Shown: positions 27,075 to 36,367, counted from the stretch's first letter. The stretch: DNA of 64,000 bases from Streptomyces sp. NRRL S-350 (GCF_000719705.1 NZ_JOHO01000034.1:1-64000); one strand, 5' to 3'. Translations and numbers: made by a program. The notes: generated by a model not told the origin, from the letters alone.

Positions 27075-27638
27075 ATGCCCCCCGCCCACTCCCCGAGCCC
27101 GACCTCGGCCGGCTCCCCCGGCTCCCCGGCGCCGCACGGCGCTTCCACCGCCCCGCCGGCCGGCGCGAACGACACCATCGACGCCCTGGACGGCCGGCTG
27201 ATCCGGCTGCTCGCCGAGGAGCCCCGGATCGGGGTGCTGGAGTGCTCGCGCCGGCTGCAGGTCGCCCGGGGCACCGTGCAGGCCCGCCTGGACCGGCTCC
27301 AGGCCAAGGGCGTGATCGGCGGCTTCGGCCCGGAGGTGGATCCGGCGGCGATCGGCTACCCGGTGACGGCGTTCGCCACCCTGGAGATCTCCCAGGGCCA
27401 GGGCACGGACGTGCGGGCGCACCTGGCGAGCGTGCCGGAGGTGCTGGAGCTGCACACCATCACCGGGGTCGGGGACATGATGGTGCGGATCGTGGCCCGT
27501 TCCAACGCCGATCTGCAGCGGGTGATCGACCGGGTGGTGGGCTTCGACGGGATCGTCCGCTCGTCCACCGCGATCGTGCTGGAGAACCCGGTGCCGTACC
27601 GGATCCTGCCGCTGGTGGACCAGGCCGCCGCCGAGTAG
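27075..27638 (+). CDS. Lrp/AsnC-family transcriptional regulator
   Basis: This 187-residue protein has a disordered Pro/Ser start, a helix-turn-helix (LDGRLIRLLAEEPRIGVLEC through GTVQARLDRL) and a ligand-binding RAM domain (LELHTITGVGDMMVRIVARS). Such regulators sense amino acids as dimers or octamers. The start at 27075 follows GGAGGACGGTGCCGCG. No partner gene is visible next to it; it is convergent with the YlbL-type protease. Confidence 0.88.
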   Translation: MPPAHSPSPTSAGSPGSPAPHGASTAPPAGANDTIDALDGRLIRLLAEEPRIGVLECSRRLQVARGTVQARLDRLQAKGVIGGFGPEVDPAAIGYPVTAFATLEISQGQGTDVRAHLASVPEVLELHTITGVGDMMVRIVARSNADLQRVIDRVVGFDGIVRSSTAIVLENPVPYRILPLVDQAAAE

Positions 27639-27663
27639 GCCGAGCGGGGCGGTCCGCAGGCGG

Positions 27664-27731
27664 GGGCGTCAACACGCGGAGACGGTCAACAGGCGTAGGC
27701 GGTCAGCAGGCGGCGACGGTCAACAGGCGGG
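27664..27731. repeat. 17-base tandem repeats between convergent genes
   Basis: Four imperfect units of about 17 bases start near 27664, 27681, 27698 and 27715. The best match is GACGGTCAACAGGCG at 27681-27695 and 27715-27729, with GCGGTCAGCAGGCG between. The last unit covers the final codons of the YlbL-type gene. They may have grown by slippage or may bind a factor. Confidence 0.7.
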
Positions 27732-28526
27732 GACGCTGCCGCCGCTCTTGAGCGCCTGCAGCACCGAGACCGCCTCGGCGAGGGTGCCGACCGGCACCAG
27801 CCGCAGCGTCTTGGGCGTGTTCACCTTGGCGTCCGTGCACTCGTCCCGGGGCAGCAGGAACACCGTCGCGCCGTCCCGGGCGGCCGCCTGCGTCTTCAGC
27901 GGGACGCCGCCCACCGGGCCGACGGTGCCGTCCTTGTCGATCGTGCCGGTGCCCGCGATGGTGAGCCCGCCGGTGAGGTCGCCGCCGTTGCCGTCGCCGG
28001 CGAGCTTGTCGACGATGCCGAGAGCCAGCATCTGGCCGGCGCTCGGGCCGCCGACGTCGCCCAGGTCGACCTTGACCTTCACCTGGTCCGGCGAGAGGTG
28101 GAGGTAGCCCAGCGCGGCCGCGGTGGCGCTGTCCTGCGACTCGGCCATCTGCTGGGCCGTCACCTCCTCGGCCTTGGCGGGGTTGCCCTCGGGGTACACG
28201 GTGTCGGTGGGGCGGACGGCCTCCTGCGGGTCGAACCAGGCCCGCATCGACCGCAGGAAGGTGCTGCGCTGATCGGGGTTGGTCGCCGTGATGGTGACCA
28301 TCCGCAGCTCGCCCTGGGTGGTGCGCAGCGGCGCCCCGGTGATGGTGAGCACCGGCTTGTCCTGGTAGGTGCCCAGGGTGTCCGCGGTCAGGCCCGGCCA
28401 GGTGACGGTGTACGGCAGCGGGACGAAGGCGGCCACGCCGAACAGCGCGGCGACCAGCACCCCGCACAGCGCGAGCGCGCGGGTCCGCGGGGAGGTGAGG
28501 GCCGTGGGCAGCTTGGAGTCGGACAC
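27720..28526 (-). CDS. YlbL-type PDZ/Lon-like membrane protease
   Basis: This 268-residue protein has one N-terminal helix, a PDZ-like middle and a C-terminal S16 Lon-type domain. GGPSAGQMLALGIVDKL holds the catalytic Ser; GPVGGVPLKTQAA holds the Lys. The family name comes from YlbL of Bacillus, which degrades a cell-division inhibitor. The GTG at 28526 is the only reasonable start; no Shine-Dalgarno is present. The gene is convergent with the Lrp gene, and the repeat block reaches its stop codon. Confidence 0.88.
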   Translation of the reverse strand: MSDSKLPTALTSPRTRALALCGVLVAALFGVAAFVPLPYTVTWPGLTADTLGTYQDKPVLTITGAPLRTTQGELRMVTITATNPDQRSTFLRSMRAWFDPQEAVRPTDTVYPEGNPAKAEEVTAQQMAESQDSATAAALGYLHLSPDQVKVKVDLGDVGGPSAGQMLALGIVDKLAGDGNGGDLTGGLTIAGTGTIDKDGTVGPVGGVPLKTQAAARDGATVFLLPRDECTDAKVNTPKTLRLVPVGTLAEAVSVLQALKSGGSVPAC

Positions 28527-28564
28527 AGGAGGAATCCAAACACACCCGACGCCCCTCGCGAGCG

Positions 28565-29215
28565 CTACCTCAGGGCGTCGGCCACCTCGGTCGCGGCCTC
28601 CACCACCCGGGGGCCGACCCGCTCGGGCACCATCCCGTTCAGCATCACCACGCCGACGCTGCCCTCGATGCCGCTCAGTCCGAGCAGCGCGGCGGCGGCC
28701 CCGCACGCACCGGACTGCTCCTCCGCCCGGGTGATGACGAAGCCCTGTTCGGGCCGGCGCTGGCTGGGGAAGATGCGGGCGTCCAGGATCGCGCGGCCGG
28801 CGGCGCTCTCGGTGAGCGGGTGCCGCAGGCCGGTCCGGTAGGCGACGTGGAAGTCGGTCCAGCTCGGTTCGACGACCGCGACGGCCAGCGCCTCGTTGCC
28901 GTCCACCAGGGTCAGGTGGGCGGTGGCGCCGAGGTCCTCGGCGAGGCTGCGCAGGGCGGGCAGTGCGGCTTCGCGCAGCAGCGGGTGCACCCGGTGGGCG
29001 AGCCGCAGCACGCCGAGGCCGACGCGGGCCCGGCCGCCGATGTCGCGGCGGACCAGCCCGTGCTGCTCCAGGGTGGCCAGCAGCCGGTAGACGACGGTGC
29101 GGTTGACCGCGAGCCGGGCGGCCAGTTCGGTGACGGTGAGCCCCCGTTCGGAGTCGGCGAGGAGCTTGAGGACCCGAACGCCGCGGTCCAGGGTCTGTGA
29201 GGTCTCGGCAGTCAC
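28565..29215 (-). CDS. IclR-family transcriptional regulator
   Basis: This 216-residue protein has an N-terminal winged helix (LTVTELAARLAVNRTVVYRLLATLEQHGLV) and a C-terminal IclR ligand domain (GLRHPLTESAAGRAILDA). Members usually repress degradation or glyoxylate genes and bind small acids. The GTG at 29215 has AAGGA ten bases upstream. The YlbL gene follows in the same direction 38 bases later. A target gene cannot be named. Confidence 0.85.
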   Translation of the reverse strand: MTAETSQTLDRGVRVLKLLADSERGLTVTELAARLAVNRTVVYRLLATLEQHGLVRRDIGGRARVGLGVLRLAHRVHPLLREAALPALRSLAEDLGATAHLTLVDGNEALAVAVVEPSWTDFHVAYRTGLRHPLTESAAGRAILDARIFPSQRRPEQGFVITRAEEQSGACGAAAALLGLSGIEGSVGVVMLNGMVPERVGPRVVEAATEVADALR

Positions 29216-29408
29216 GACGGGCAATCCTTTCCGCGGCACTCGCGGGCGGCGACGCCGGTTCGAGGTCGGTGTCGCGCGCAGGTGGGGGGTGGCCGCGCTC
29301 GGGCCGGTGCGGTGTCGTCCTTGACGCCCGCACGGTCCTGCGGAGCCCGTCCTGCGGGGGTTGCCCGGCGGAAGAGCGTGGGGGAAAGGTAGTGAAGGAA
29401 ATGTCGTG

Positions 29409-29450
29409 GCGGAAGTGGTTGTCCAAAATTCGGGCGTGATCGACTTCCGC
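29409..29450. promoter_or_regulatory. Inverted repeat upstream of the IclR gene
   Basis: The 371-base gap 29216-29586 holds no gene. GCGGAAGT (29409-29416) and its exact complement ACTTCCGC (29443-29450) are separated by 26 bases. The arms could be a looped or paired operator for the IclR protein. A separate six-base palindrome lies at 29517-29531. Confidence 0.45.
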
Positions 29451-29539
29451 GACACCGAGGATTCCGGACGAATGCCACCATTTCGCCCGTCACATCAGGG
29501 CGTGGCTCCGCGGCCGGTCCGGAGTCCGGACACATCGGG

Positions 29540-29559
29540 CCGCGGGCCGCTGCCCGCGG
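29540..29559 (-). terminator. Terminator after the helicase gene
   Basis: An eight-base-pair GC stem with a CGCT loop lies 27 bases after the helicase stop. No U-tract is present. Confidence 0.5.
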
Positions 29560-29586
29560 GCGGCCGCGCGGGCGCCCGCCGGACCG

Positions 29587-31443
29587 CTACTTGGCCCACT
29601 CCCGGATCTTGGCGATCCGCGCCTTGAGCTGGTTGGCGGTGGCCTGCGCGGTGAGCGGCCCGCCGCACTGGCGGCGCAGCTCGTTGTGGACGGTGCCGTG
29701 CGGCTGGTTGGTGCGGTGGTGCCAGGCGGCCACCAGCGCGTTCAGCTCCTTGCGCAGTTCGCGGAGCTCCTGGTGGGTGACGACCGGCCGCTGCTCGGCC
29801 GGCATCTCCAGCAGGTCCGCCTCGTCGGCGGGCTTGGCCTTGCTGCGCTGGATCTGGCGGTGCTGGCGCTTCTGCAGCAGCATCTGCACCTGGTCCGGCT
29901 CCAGCAGGCCCGGGATGCCGAGGTAGTCCTCCTCCTCCTCGCTCCCCGGGTGGGCCTGCATGCCGAATTCCATGGCGTTGTACAGCACCCGGTCGAAGAC
30001 CGCGTCGGAGCCGAGCGCCTCGTACGAGAACTCCTCGCCGCCCGCGCCGTCCGGCCCGTCGTTGGCCCGCTCGGCCTCGGCGAGCAGCCGGTCCTCCTCG
30101 TCGAAGAGGCCGTCGCCCTCCTTCTTCGGCCGGTCGAGGACGTGGTCGCGCTGGACCTCCATCTCGTTGGCGAAGCCGAGCAGCATCGGGATGGTCGGCA
30201 GGAACACCGACGCGGTCTCGCCGCGTTTGCGGGCGCGCACGAAGCGGCCGACGGCCTGGGCGAAGAACAGCGGGGTGGAGATCGAGGTGGCGTACACGCC
30301 GACGCTGAGCCGGGGCACGTCGACGCCCTCGGACACCATGCGGACGGCGACCATCCAGCGGGAGGTCCCGGCCGCGAAGTCGGAGATCCGCTTGGAGGCC
30401 TCGGCCTCGTCGGAGAGCACCAGGGTGACCTTCTCGCCGCTGATCTCGCGCAGCAGCTTGGCGTAGGCGCGGGCCACGGTCTGGTCGGTGGCGATCACCA
30501 GCCCGCCGGCGTCCGGGATGGCCTTGCGGACCTCGGTCAGCCGTCGGTCGGCGGCCTGCAGCACGGCCGGGATCCACTCGCCCTGGGGGGCCAGTGCGGT
30601 GCGCCAGGCCTGGGCGATCAGGTCCTTGGTCATCGGCTCGCCGAGCCGGGCCTCCAGCTCGTCGCCGGCCTTGGTGCGCCAGCGCATGTTGCCGCTGTAG
30701 CTGAGGAAGATCACGGGGCGGACGACGTGGTCGGCGAGCGCGTGCCCGTAGCCGTAGGTGTAGTCGGCGACGGACTTGCGGATGCCGTCGCTGCCGGCCT
30801 CGTACTGCACGAACGGGATCGGGTTGGTGTCCGACCGGAACGGCGTGCCGGTCAGCGCGAGCCGGCGGGCGGCGGGCTCGAAGGCCTCGAAGCAGGCCTC
30901 GCCCCAGGACTTGGAGTCACCGGCGTGGTGGATCTCGTCCATGATCACGAGGGTCTTGCGGGCTTCCGTCCGGTTGCGGTGCAGCATCGGGTTGACCCCG
31001 ACGCCCGCGTAGGTGACGACGATGCCGTGGTACTCCCGGGACAGCGGCCCGGAGGAGTACGCCGGGTCCAGCTTGATGCCTATCCGCGCGGCCGCCTCGG
31101 CCCACTGCTTCTTCAGGTGCTCGGTCGGCGCGACGACGGTCACCTGCTGCACCAGGTGGTTGTGCAGCAGGTACGAGGCCAGGGTCAGCGCGAAGGTGGT
31201 CTTGCCTGCGCCCGGGGTCGCGACCGCGAGGAAGTCCCGCGGCTGGGTCTCGATGTACTTGTCCAGCGCACCCTGCTGCCAGGCCCGCAGCTTGCCCGCG
31301 GTGCCCCAGGGGGCGCGGCCGGGGAAGGCCGGGGAGAGGTGGTGCGAACCGGCGGACGCGGCTTGGCCGACGGATCGGGCGGGCGCCTGCGGCTCCGAGG
31401 CGTCGGAGAACAGCGGCATCGAGGAGGCGGCGGCAGTACTCAC
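29587..31443 (-). CDS. SSL2-like DEAD/DEAH-box helicase
   Basis: This 618-residue superfamily 2 helicase has Walker A in ATPGAGKTT (about residue 75), DEIHHAGDSKSWG as the DExH box, LTGTPFR as motif III and QAVGRFVRARKRG as motif VI. The C-terminal 200 residues are charged and helical with repeated EEEE and Lys-rich parts. Similar actinobacterial proteins are annotated as DNA repair helicases related to XPB; the true substrate is not known. The GTG at 31443 is used, with GGAG three bases upstream. Confidence 0.88.
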   Translation of the reverse strand: MSTAAASSMPLFSDASEPQAPARSVGQAASAGSHHLSPAFPGRAPWGTAGKLRAWQQGALDKYIETQPRDFLAVATPGAGKTTFALTLASYLLHNHLVQQVTVVAPTEHLKKQWAEAAARIGIKLDPAYSSGPLSREYHGIVVTYAGVGVNPMLHRNRTEARKTLVIMDEIHHAGDSKSWGEACFEAFEPAARRLALTGTPFRSDTNPIPFVQYEAGSDGIRKSVADYTYGYGHALADHVVRPVIFLSYSGNMRWRTKAGDELEARLGEPMTKDLIAQAWRTALAPQGEWIPAVLQAADRRLTEVRKAIPDAGGLVIATDQTVARAYAKLLREISGEKVTLVLSDEAEASKRISDFAAGTSRWMVAVRMVSEGVDVPRLSVGVYATSISTPLFFAQAVGRFVRARKRGETASVFLPTIPMLLGFANEMEVQRDHVLDRPKKEGDGLFDEEDRLLAEAERANDGPDGAGGEEFSYEALGSDAVFDRVLYNAMEFGMQAHPGSEEEEDYLGIPGLLEPDQVQMLLQKRQHRQIQRSKAKPADEADLLEMPAEQRPVVTHQELRELRKELNALVAAWHHRTNQPHGTVHNELRRQCGGPLTAQATANQLKARIAKIREWAK

Positions 31444-31830
31444 GGTCTCCGAGGGGGATCATCGCAGGTCAGAGGCGGTTTGGCAGCCCCGTCCCGCGGT
31501 CGGGCGGCGATCGGACAACCCGCCCAGCCTACCGGGCCGACGCCGCCGGGGCCTCCAGGCGAGGCTCCGTGCCGGGCCCCGGCGGCCGGAAACCGCCGTG
31601 ACGCGGATCACGTCCGGGCCCGCCCGGAACCCGGTGGCCACCACGGCCGCCAGGACTCCCAGCAGGAGGGTGCCGGTCGTGCCCGGGTGCGACGGGCACC
31701 CGCACCCGGACGCCGACCGGGCGCTCGCCCGACCGCTCGGCCGAAGCCCGCGTGCCGGCCGCCGAACGCCCCGGGCCGCCGAACGCCGCGGATCGGCGGC
31801 CCGGGGCCGCCCGGGGCCCGGGCCCGCGCG
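31444..31830. other. Gap between the helicase and MprF-like genes
   Basis: These 387 bases are GC-rich and hold no supported gene. Runs of GGGCCC-type sequence at 31797-31830 can fold and may end the MprF-like transcript. The helicase promoter should be between 31444 and about 31560, but no clear -10/-35 pair was found. Confidence 0.35.
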
Positions 31831-34410
31831 TCAGCCCGACAGCTTGCGCATCAGCCGGACGCCCTGCGCCGCCGTGAGGTGCGGCAGGTACGCCTTGCCG
31901 ATCGCCCGGGTGATGCCGGGCAGCGCGGCCGGGTCGGGGTAGGCCATGTACATCGGCCGGTACTCCGGCTGGAACTTCGACTTGAACGCGAGCAGCGAAC
32001 GGAAGCCGTACACCGGCTCCAGCACCTTGCCCATCCAGTCCAGCATCCGCTGCAGCCCGGTGGGCTCCTCGCCCTGCCCCGCGCGGGCCAGCGGCGCGCC
32101 CGACAGCGACAGGAAGCGCGCGCCCTCCTCCTTGAAGCCGAGCGCGGCGGAGGCGATCAGGAACTCGTTGACGCCGCGGAAGCCGTCCGAGCGCCGGCGC
32201 ATGAAGTCCAGCGTCCAGCCGACCGGCACGCCGTCCTCGTACACCGGCATCCAGCTGGTCAGCCCGTGCACCACCCGCTGCTCGTCCACCGCGACCAGCA
32301 CCCGGACGTCCGGGTCGTCCAGCTCCTCCAGCCCGCCCAGCGTGAACCCCATCTCGGGCAGGCCCTTCTCGGAGACCCACTCCTCGGAGATCGCCCGGAT
32401 CTGGTCCCGCAGGGCGAGCGGCGCCTCGTGGTAGGCCCACCACTCGGCGGTGATGCCCTGCTTGCCGGCCTTGTTGAGCGCGGTGCGGATGTCCTGCCAC
32501 TTGCGGCCGGTGAAGGCCAGCTCGGGCAGCGCGACCACGGTGTCCTCGGCGACCTGCACCGAGCGCCAGCCGAGCTGCGCGGCGGCCTCCCTGGTCTGGC
32601 CGCTGACGCTGTAGAAGCACGGCGTCCAGCCCCGCGCGTCGCAGTACCGGGCGAAGCCGGCCACCGCCCGGGCCCGGTCCTGCGGCGCGCCGAACGGGTC
32701 GCCGGTGGTCAGCGCGACGGTGCCCACCACCCGGTAGGCGACGGCCGCGCGGCCCTGCTCGTCGAACCAGTAGTGGTTGCCGTCCCAGGTGGTGATGAAC
32801 GACAGCGTCCCGCCGCCGTGCTCGGTCAGCAGCGCCCGGGCCCGGGCGGCGGCCTCCGCGTCGGTGTGCAGCACCGGCCGGCGGAAGGCCGACAGCAGCA
32901 CGGCCAGCGCCACCACCCAGAACGCCAGCCCGCAGTACGTTTCCAGCAGGCGTGCCACCGGGCCGACCGCGATCGGGTAGTCCGGCAGCAGGTCGTTGTA
33001 CGCGGGGGGCAGGAACTGCGCCGGCAGGCCGTGCAGCAGCCGGCGGACGCTCGCCCCCGGCTCGAACTGGCCGGCCACCAGCCGCCCGAGCCCCACGTAC
33101 GCGGCCGAGGAGACCAGCGCGGCCCCGCCGAGCACCACCACCAGCCGGCGCACCGACCGGCCGGACAGCCGCAGCCGGAACCGCTTGCGGGTGGCCAGCA
33201 GCAGCCCGGTGGTGAGCAGCGGCAGCAGCATCGCCTCGACGAAGTACTGCACCACGTCCTGGCTGACCGGCCCCGCGTCCACGTACAGCCAGCCCAACAG
33301 CGCGCCCCAGAGCAGCTCGGTGGCGACGGTCACCAACCAGGCGAACCGCAGCCCCCGGCGCAGTCCCTCGGCGAGCACCAGCAGCAGCGCCGGGAACAGC
33401 GTCGCCATCAGCCGGCCGGGGGTGTCGAAGATCCGGACGACGGCGTGCGCGCGGGCGCAGTCGTGCGCGGACATCGCGCAGAAGTCGGCCACCTCGTCCG
33501 GGCTGAGCCGGTGGGAGAGGTAGAGCTCGGAGAAGGTGTTGAACGGCCCGCTGGCGGTGTCGTACAGCGACGCGAGCAGCGGCCCGAAGGCGGCGGCGAC
33601 CAGGCAGAGCGCGACCAGCACCCGGGTCTCGGAGTGCGAGGAGCGGTGCGAGCGCAGGTACGGGCGGCCGCGGCTGATCAGCGCGCCCACGCCGAGTCCG
33701 GCCAGCGCGGCGGCGCACCGCTGGACGCTCTGGAGGTGGCCGACGTACAGCGTCATGACGAGCGGGACGAGCAGTACCAGCAGGTGCAGCCGGCGGCGCC
33801 AGAGCACGGTGAGCCGGTACCCGAGCACCCCGGCCAGCGCGAACAGGCCGACGGCGGGGCCGACCGAGATCTGGTCGGCGACCGAGACGGTCCACTGCTC
33901 GCCGGCCGAGGAGCCGAGCGCGACCAGCCCGGCGCCCAGCAGGGTGCCCGCGACCTGCCCGCCGACCAGCACCGCGAGGGTGCGCAGCCGGCCGAGCCGG
34001 TGCTCGGCGGCCGGGCCGACCAGGAGCAGCAGCAGGCTGGTGAACACGTACGAGCCGCGGCCCGAGCACCAGAGCGCCGAGGTGAACGGCGCCCACCAGT
34101 GGCCCTCGGCGAGCGTGGGCAGGCCGACCCCGGCCCGCTCCAGCAGCCGCTCGGACGGCCCGTGGGTCAGGCTGCCGGTGGCCGCGCCCAGCAGCCAGAG
34201 CCCGGCCAGCAGGGCCAGCGTCAGCGGCGCCGCGCGCAGCCGGGTGCCGAGCGCCCGGGCCGCCCGCCGGACCCGCTGCGGCCGCGGCTCCGGCGTGCGG
34301 GTGACGGGGGCGCGGTCCGCGCCTCCCTCGGCCGCGCGCTGCGCGACGACCCGCGCCGTCCGGTGCTCGCCCTCGCCGACGGCGACGGCGGTGGCTCCCG
34401 CCCCGGTCAC
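31831..34410 (-). CDS. MprF-like aminoacyl-lipid synthase (DUF2156)
   Basis: This 859-residue protein has an N-terminal rhomboid-like and multi-helix membrane region (about residues 40-490) and a C-terminal GNAT-like DUF2156 domain (DGNHYWFDEQGRAAVAYRVV to the end), the layout of enzymes that move an amino acid from tRNA onto membrane lipid. Such lipids lower surface charge and give resistance to cationic peptides. The GTG at 34410 overlaps the esterase stop by four bases. The frame runs upstream through the esterase region, but that part is shadow sequence. The amino acid is unknown (Lys and Ala are common). Confidence 0.85.
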   Translation of the reverse strand: MTGAGATAVAVGEGEHRTARVVAQRAAEGGADRAPVTRTPEPRPQRVRRAARALGTRLRAAPLTLALLAGLWLLGAATGSLTHGPSERLLERAGVGLPTLAEGHWWAPFTSALWCSGRGSYVFTSLLLLLVGPAAEHRLGRLRTLAVLVGGQVAGTLLGAGLVALGSSAGEQWTVSVADQISVGPAVGLFALAGVLGYRLTVLWRRRLHLLVLLVPLVMTLYVGHLQSVQRCAAALAGLGVGALISRGRPYLRSHRSSHSETRVLVALCLVAAAFGPLLASLYDTASGPFNTFSELYLSHRLSPDEVADFCAMSAHDCARAHAVVRIFDTPGRLMATLFPALLLVLAEGLRRGLRFAWLVTVATELLWGALLGWLYVDAGPVSQDVVQYFVEAMLLPLLTTGLLLATRKRFRLRLSGRSVRRLVVVLGGAALVSSAAYVGLGRLVAGQFEPGASVRRLLHGLPAQFLPPAYNDLLPDYPIAVGPVARLLETYCGLAFWVVALAVLLSAFRRPVLHTDAEAAARARALLTEHGGGTLSFITTWDGNHYWFDEQGRAAVAYRVVGTVALTTGDPFGAPQDRARAVAGFARYCDARGWTPCFYSVSGQTREAAAQLGWRSVQVAEDTVVALPELAFTGRKWQDIRTALNKAGKQGITAEWWAYHEAPLALRDQIRAISEEWVSEKGLPEMGFTLGGLEELDDPDVRVLVAVDEQRVVHGLTSWMPVYEDGVPVGWTLDFMRRRSDGFRGVNEFLIASAALGFKEEGARFLSLSGAPLARAGQGEEPTGLQRMLDWMGKVLEPVYGFRSLLAFKSKFQPEYRPMYMAYPDPAALPGITRAIGKAYLPHLTAAQGVRLMRKLSG

Positions 34411-35729
34411 CGGGTCAGCCCGGTCTGCTGGGCGAGCCACGGGATCTGCTGGGCGATGCCGGGGCGGAAGACGACCCAGCCGTGGCCGCCCGGCATCAGT
34501 TCGAACTTGGACTTCATCCCGGCCCCCTGCACGGCCTGGTAGACCTTCTCCATCTGCGGCCTGAACTCGTCGTCGGTCTCGCCGACGACCATGGCGACGT
34601 TGGTGTCCGGGAACTTCTTGCGGGCCATCACCTGCACCGGGTCGACGGCGTCGAACTTCTTCTCGTCCCCGTCGAACGCGGCCTTGACGGTCTGCTCCCG
34701 GGTGCCCAGGGTCGGCTCCTCCTGCCCGGACATGTCCAGGACGGTGCCGTACACGTCGGGCGCGTTGACGCCGAGCTGGAGGGCGCAGGTGCCGCCCATC
34801 GAGGCACCGCCGACCGCCCAGGCCCTCCGGCCGGTGGCGGTCTGCAGGTTCTGGTGGACCCAGTTGGGCACGTCCACCGCCAGGTAGGTCTGCGTCTTGG
34901 CGATCTTGGAGTCGAGGCAGAGCGTGTTGGCCCAGGTCGAGCCGAGCTGGTCGGGCATCACCACGATCGGCGCGAGACCGCCGTGCTGGGCGGCGAAGTC
35001 GTCCAGCGCCTCGTTGATCTGCGCGGAGAGCACCCAGTCCCCGGGCACCCCGGGCTGGCCGGTGATCATGACCACCACCGGCAGCAGCGGCCGCGGCGTG
35101 GCCTGGTAGGCGGGCGGGAGGTAGACGTACGCGTCGCGGGCCTTGAAGCCCGACTTGGTGCCCGGGATCGGCACCACCGAGACGGTGCCCTTGTCGGGCA
35201 GGCCGGCCGGCGGCCGCCAGACCTCGTCGAGGACCTTGTCCGGCGGAGCGGCCAGGGTCTGCCCGACCTTGGGGACCAGCCCGTCGGTCTTGGTCAGCCA
35301 CGGCGCCAGCATCACCCGCCCGCTCGGGAACTGGCCGAAGCCGATGTTGACCTCGGAGGCGGCCATCAGCAGCACCAGCCCGCTCAGGCCGAGCGCGATG
35401 CCGCGGCGCCGCCAGGCGAGGTGCCGCATCCGGTAGCCGGCCAGGCAGAAGCCGAGCAGGGCGACGGCTATCCACCAGGTGACGTACTCGGGCGTGCCCT
35501 CCGGGAAGGGGTGCCACCAGCCGTCGACGACGACGTCCAGCAGCAGGCTGAGAGCGGCCGCGGTGAACAGCGCGGCGGGCAGGCGGAACCGCCACCAGCT
35601 CCGGCCGCGGCCGACGGCGAGCGCGAACAGCGCCGCCCAGCCGGCCGCGAGCACGGCGTGCGGGATCAGGCCCTCGGTGAGCGGCCAGTCGATCGGGTTC
35701 CAGCGTGAGGCGAGAGTGAGCGTGGTCAT
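34407..35729 (-). CDS. Membrane-anchored esterase (Esterase D/antigen-85 fold)
   Basis: This 440-residue protein has four or five N-terminal helices and an extracytoplasmic alpha/beta-hydrolase domain: the nucleophile Ser is in VGGASMGGTCAL, an acid follows in VVGETDDEF and a His lies in MPGGHGWVVF. In Corynebacterium and Enterococcus, hydrolases paired with MprF-type synthases remove the amino acid from the lipid. The four-base overlaps on both sides (sortase before, synthase after) support such a pairing here. The substrate is inferred. Confidence 0.82.
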   Translation of the reverse strand: MTTLTLASRWNPIDWPLTEGLIPHAVLAAGWAALFALAVGRGRSWWRFRLPAALFTAAALSLLLDVVVDGWWHPFPEGTPEYVTWWIAVALLGFCLAGYRMRHLAWRRRGIALGLSGLVLLMAASEVNIGFGQFPSGRVMLAPWLTKTDGLVPKVGQTLAAPPDKVLDEVWRPPAGLPDKGTVSVVPIPGTKSGFKARDAYVYLPPAYQATPRPLLPVVVMITGQPGVPGDWVLSAQINEALDDFAAQHGGLAPIVVMPDQLGSTWANTLCLDSKIAKTQTYLAVDVPNWVHQNLQTATGRRAWAVGGASMGGTCALQLGVNAPDVYGTVLDMSGQEEPTLGTREQTVKAAFDGDEKKFDAVDPVQVMARKKFPDTNVAMVVGETDDEFRPQMEKVYQAVQGAGMKSKFELMPGGHGWVVFRPGIAQQIPWLAQQTGLTR

Positions 35730-36367
35730 GCTGCTTTGCCCGGCTGGGTGGTGTCGGCCAGGAATCCGTAGGCCACGACGTTGCCGTCGTAGCCGCGTTC
35801 CTCGCTGTACGCGCCCCCGCAGGTGATCACCCGCAGTTGCGCGTCAGCGGCCTGGCGATAGACCCGGTCGTCCGGGAAGTCCTTTCGGTCGTGCACTTCG
35901 ATGGCGTACAGCTGGTAGACGGCAGTGGCGCCGTCCGCCCGGGCGATCTCGATCCGGTCCCCGCGACGGAGCGCCCCCAGATGGTAGAAGACGGCCGGAC
36001 CGGACTTGTTGTCGACGTGCCCCGCGAGGATCGCGGTGCCCCGCTGGCCGGGGCTGGCCCCGCCCCGGTACCAGCCCGCCAGGTTCCGGTCGGCCTCGGG
36101 CGGGGCCTGCAGGTGCCCGTCGGCGTCCAGGCCGAGCGCGGTCACCGGGGCGTCCAGCCGGACCGCCGGGATGCGGATCCGGGTGGGCGCGGACGCCCCC
36201 AGCGGGGGGACGACGGAGACGGGCGCGATGCCGGCCTGCGCCTGGCTGCCGCCCGGGGAGGGCGGCAGCACGGGCGATCCGCCGCGCAGCAGCCAGGCAC
36301 CGAGCACCAGTGCGGCTCCCGCCGCCAGGGTGCCCGGCCAGGGGCTCCTGCTCTGCTGGACGCCCAC
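35726..36367 (-). CDS. Class F sortase
   Basis: This 213-residue protein has an N-terminal membrane helix (TLAAGAALVLGAWLL) and a sortase beta-barrel with the catalytic His in AILAGHVDNKSG, the Cys in RVITCGGAY and a candidate Arg in EERGYDGNVVAYGF. Class F sortases are typical of actinobacteria and their substrates are mostly unknown. The GTG at 36367 has GGGGAG six bases upstream. Its stop overlaps the esterase ATG by four bases (ATGA), so the three envelope genes form one operon. Confidence 0.9.
   Translation of the reverse strand: MGVQQSRSPWPGTLAAGAALVLGAWLLRGGSPVLPPSPGGSQAQAGIAPVSVVPPLGASAPTRIRIPAVRLDAPVTALGLDADGHLQAPPEADRNLAGWYRGGASPGQRGTAILAGHVDNKSGPAVFYHLGALRRGDRIEIARADGATAVYQLYAIEVHDRKDFPDDRVYRQAADAQLRVITCGGAYSEERGYDGNVVAYGFLADTTQPGKAA

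Noticed and set aside
29686..34542. A 1618-codon plus-strand frame antisense to the helicase and MprF-like genes.
   Set aside because: Its product is only Arg/Gly/Gln/His-rich, as expected opposite high-GC genes; no domain is visible.
31831..35595. A continuous minus-strand frame of 1254 codons covering the MprF-like and esterase regions.
   Set aside because: The esterase gene in another frame has clear catalytic motifs, and the MprF-like start (GTG at 34410) overlaps its stop. The extra part is a GC-rich shadow.
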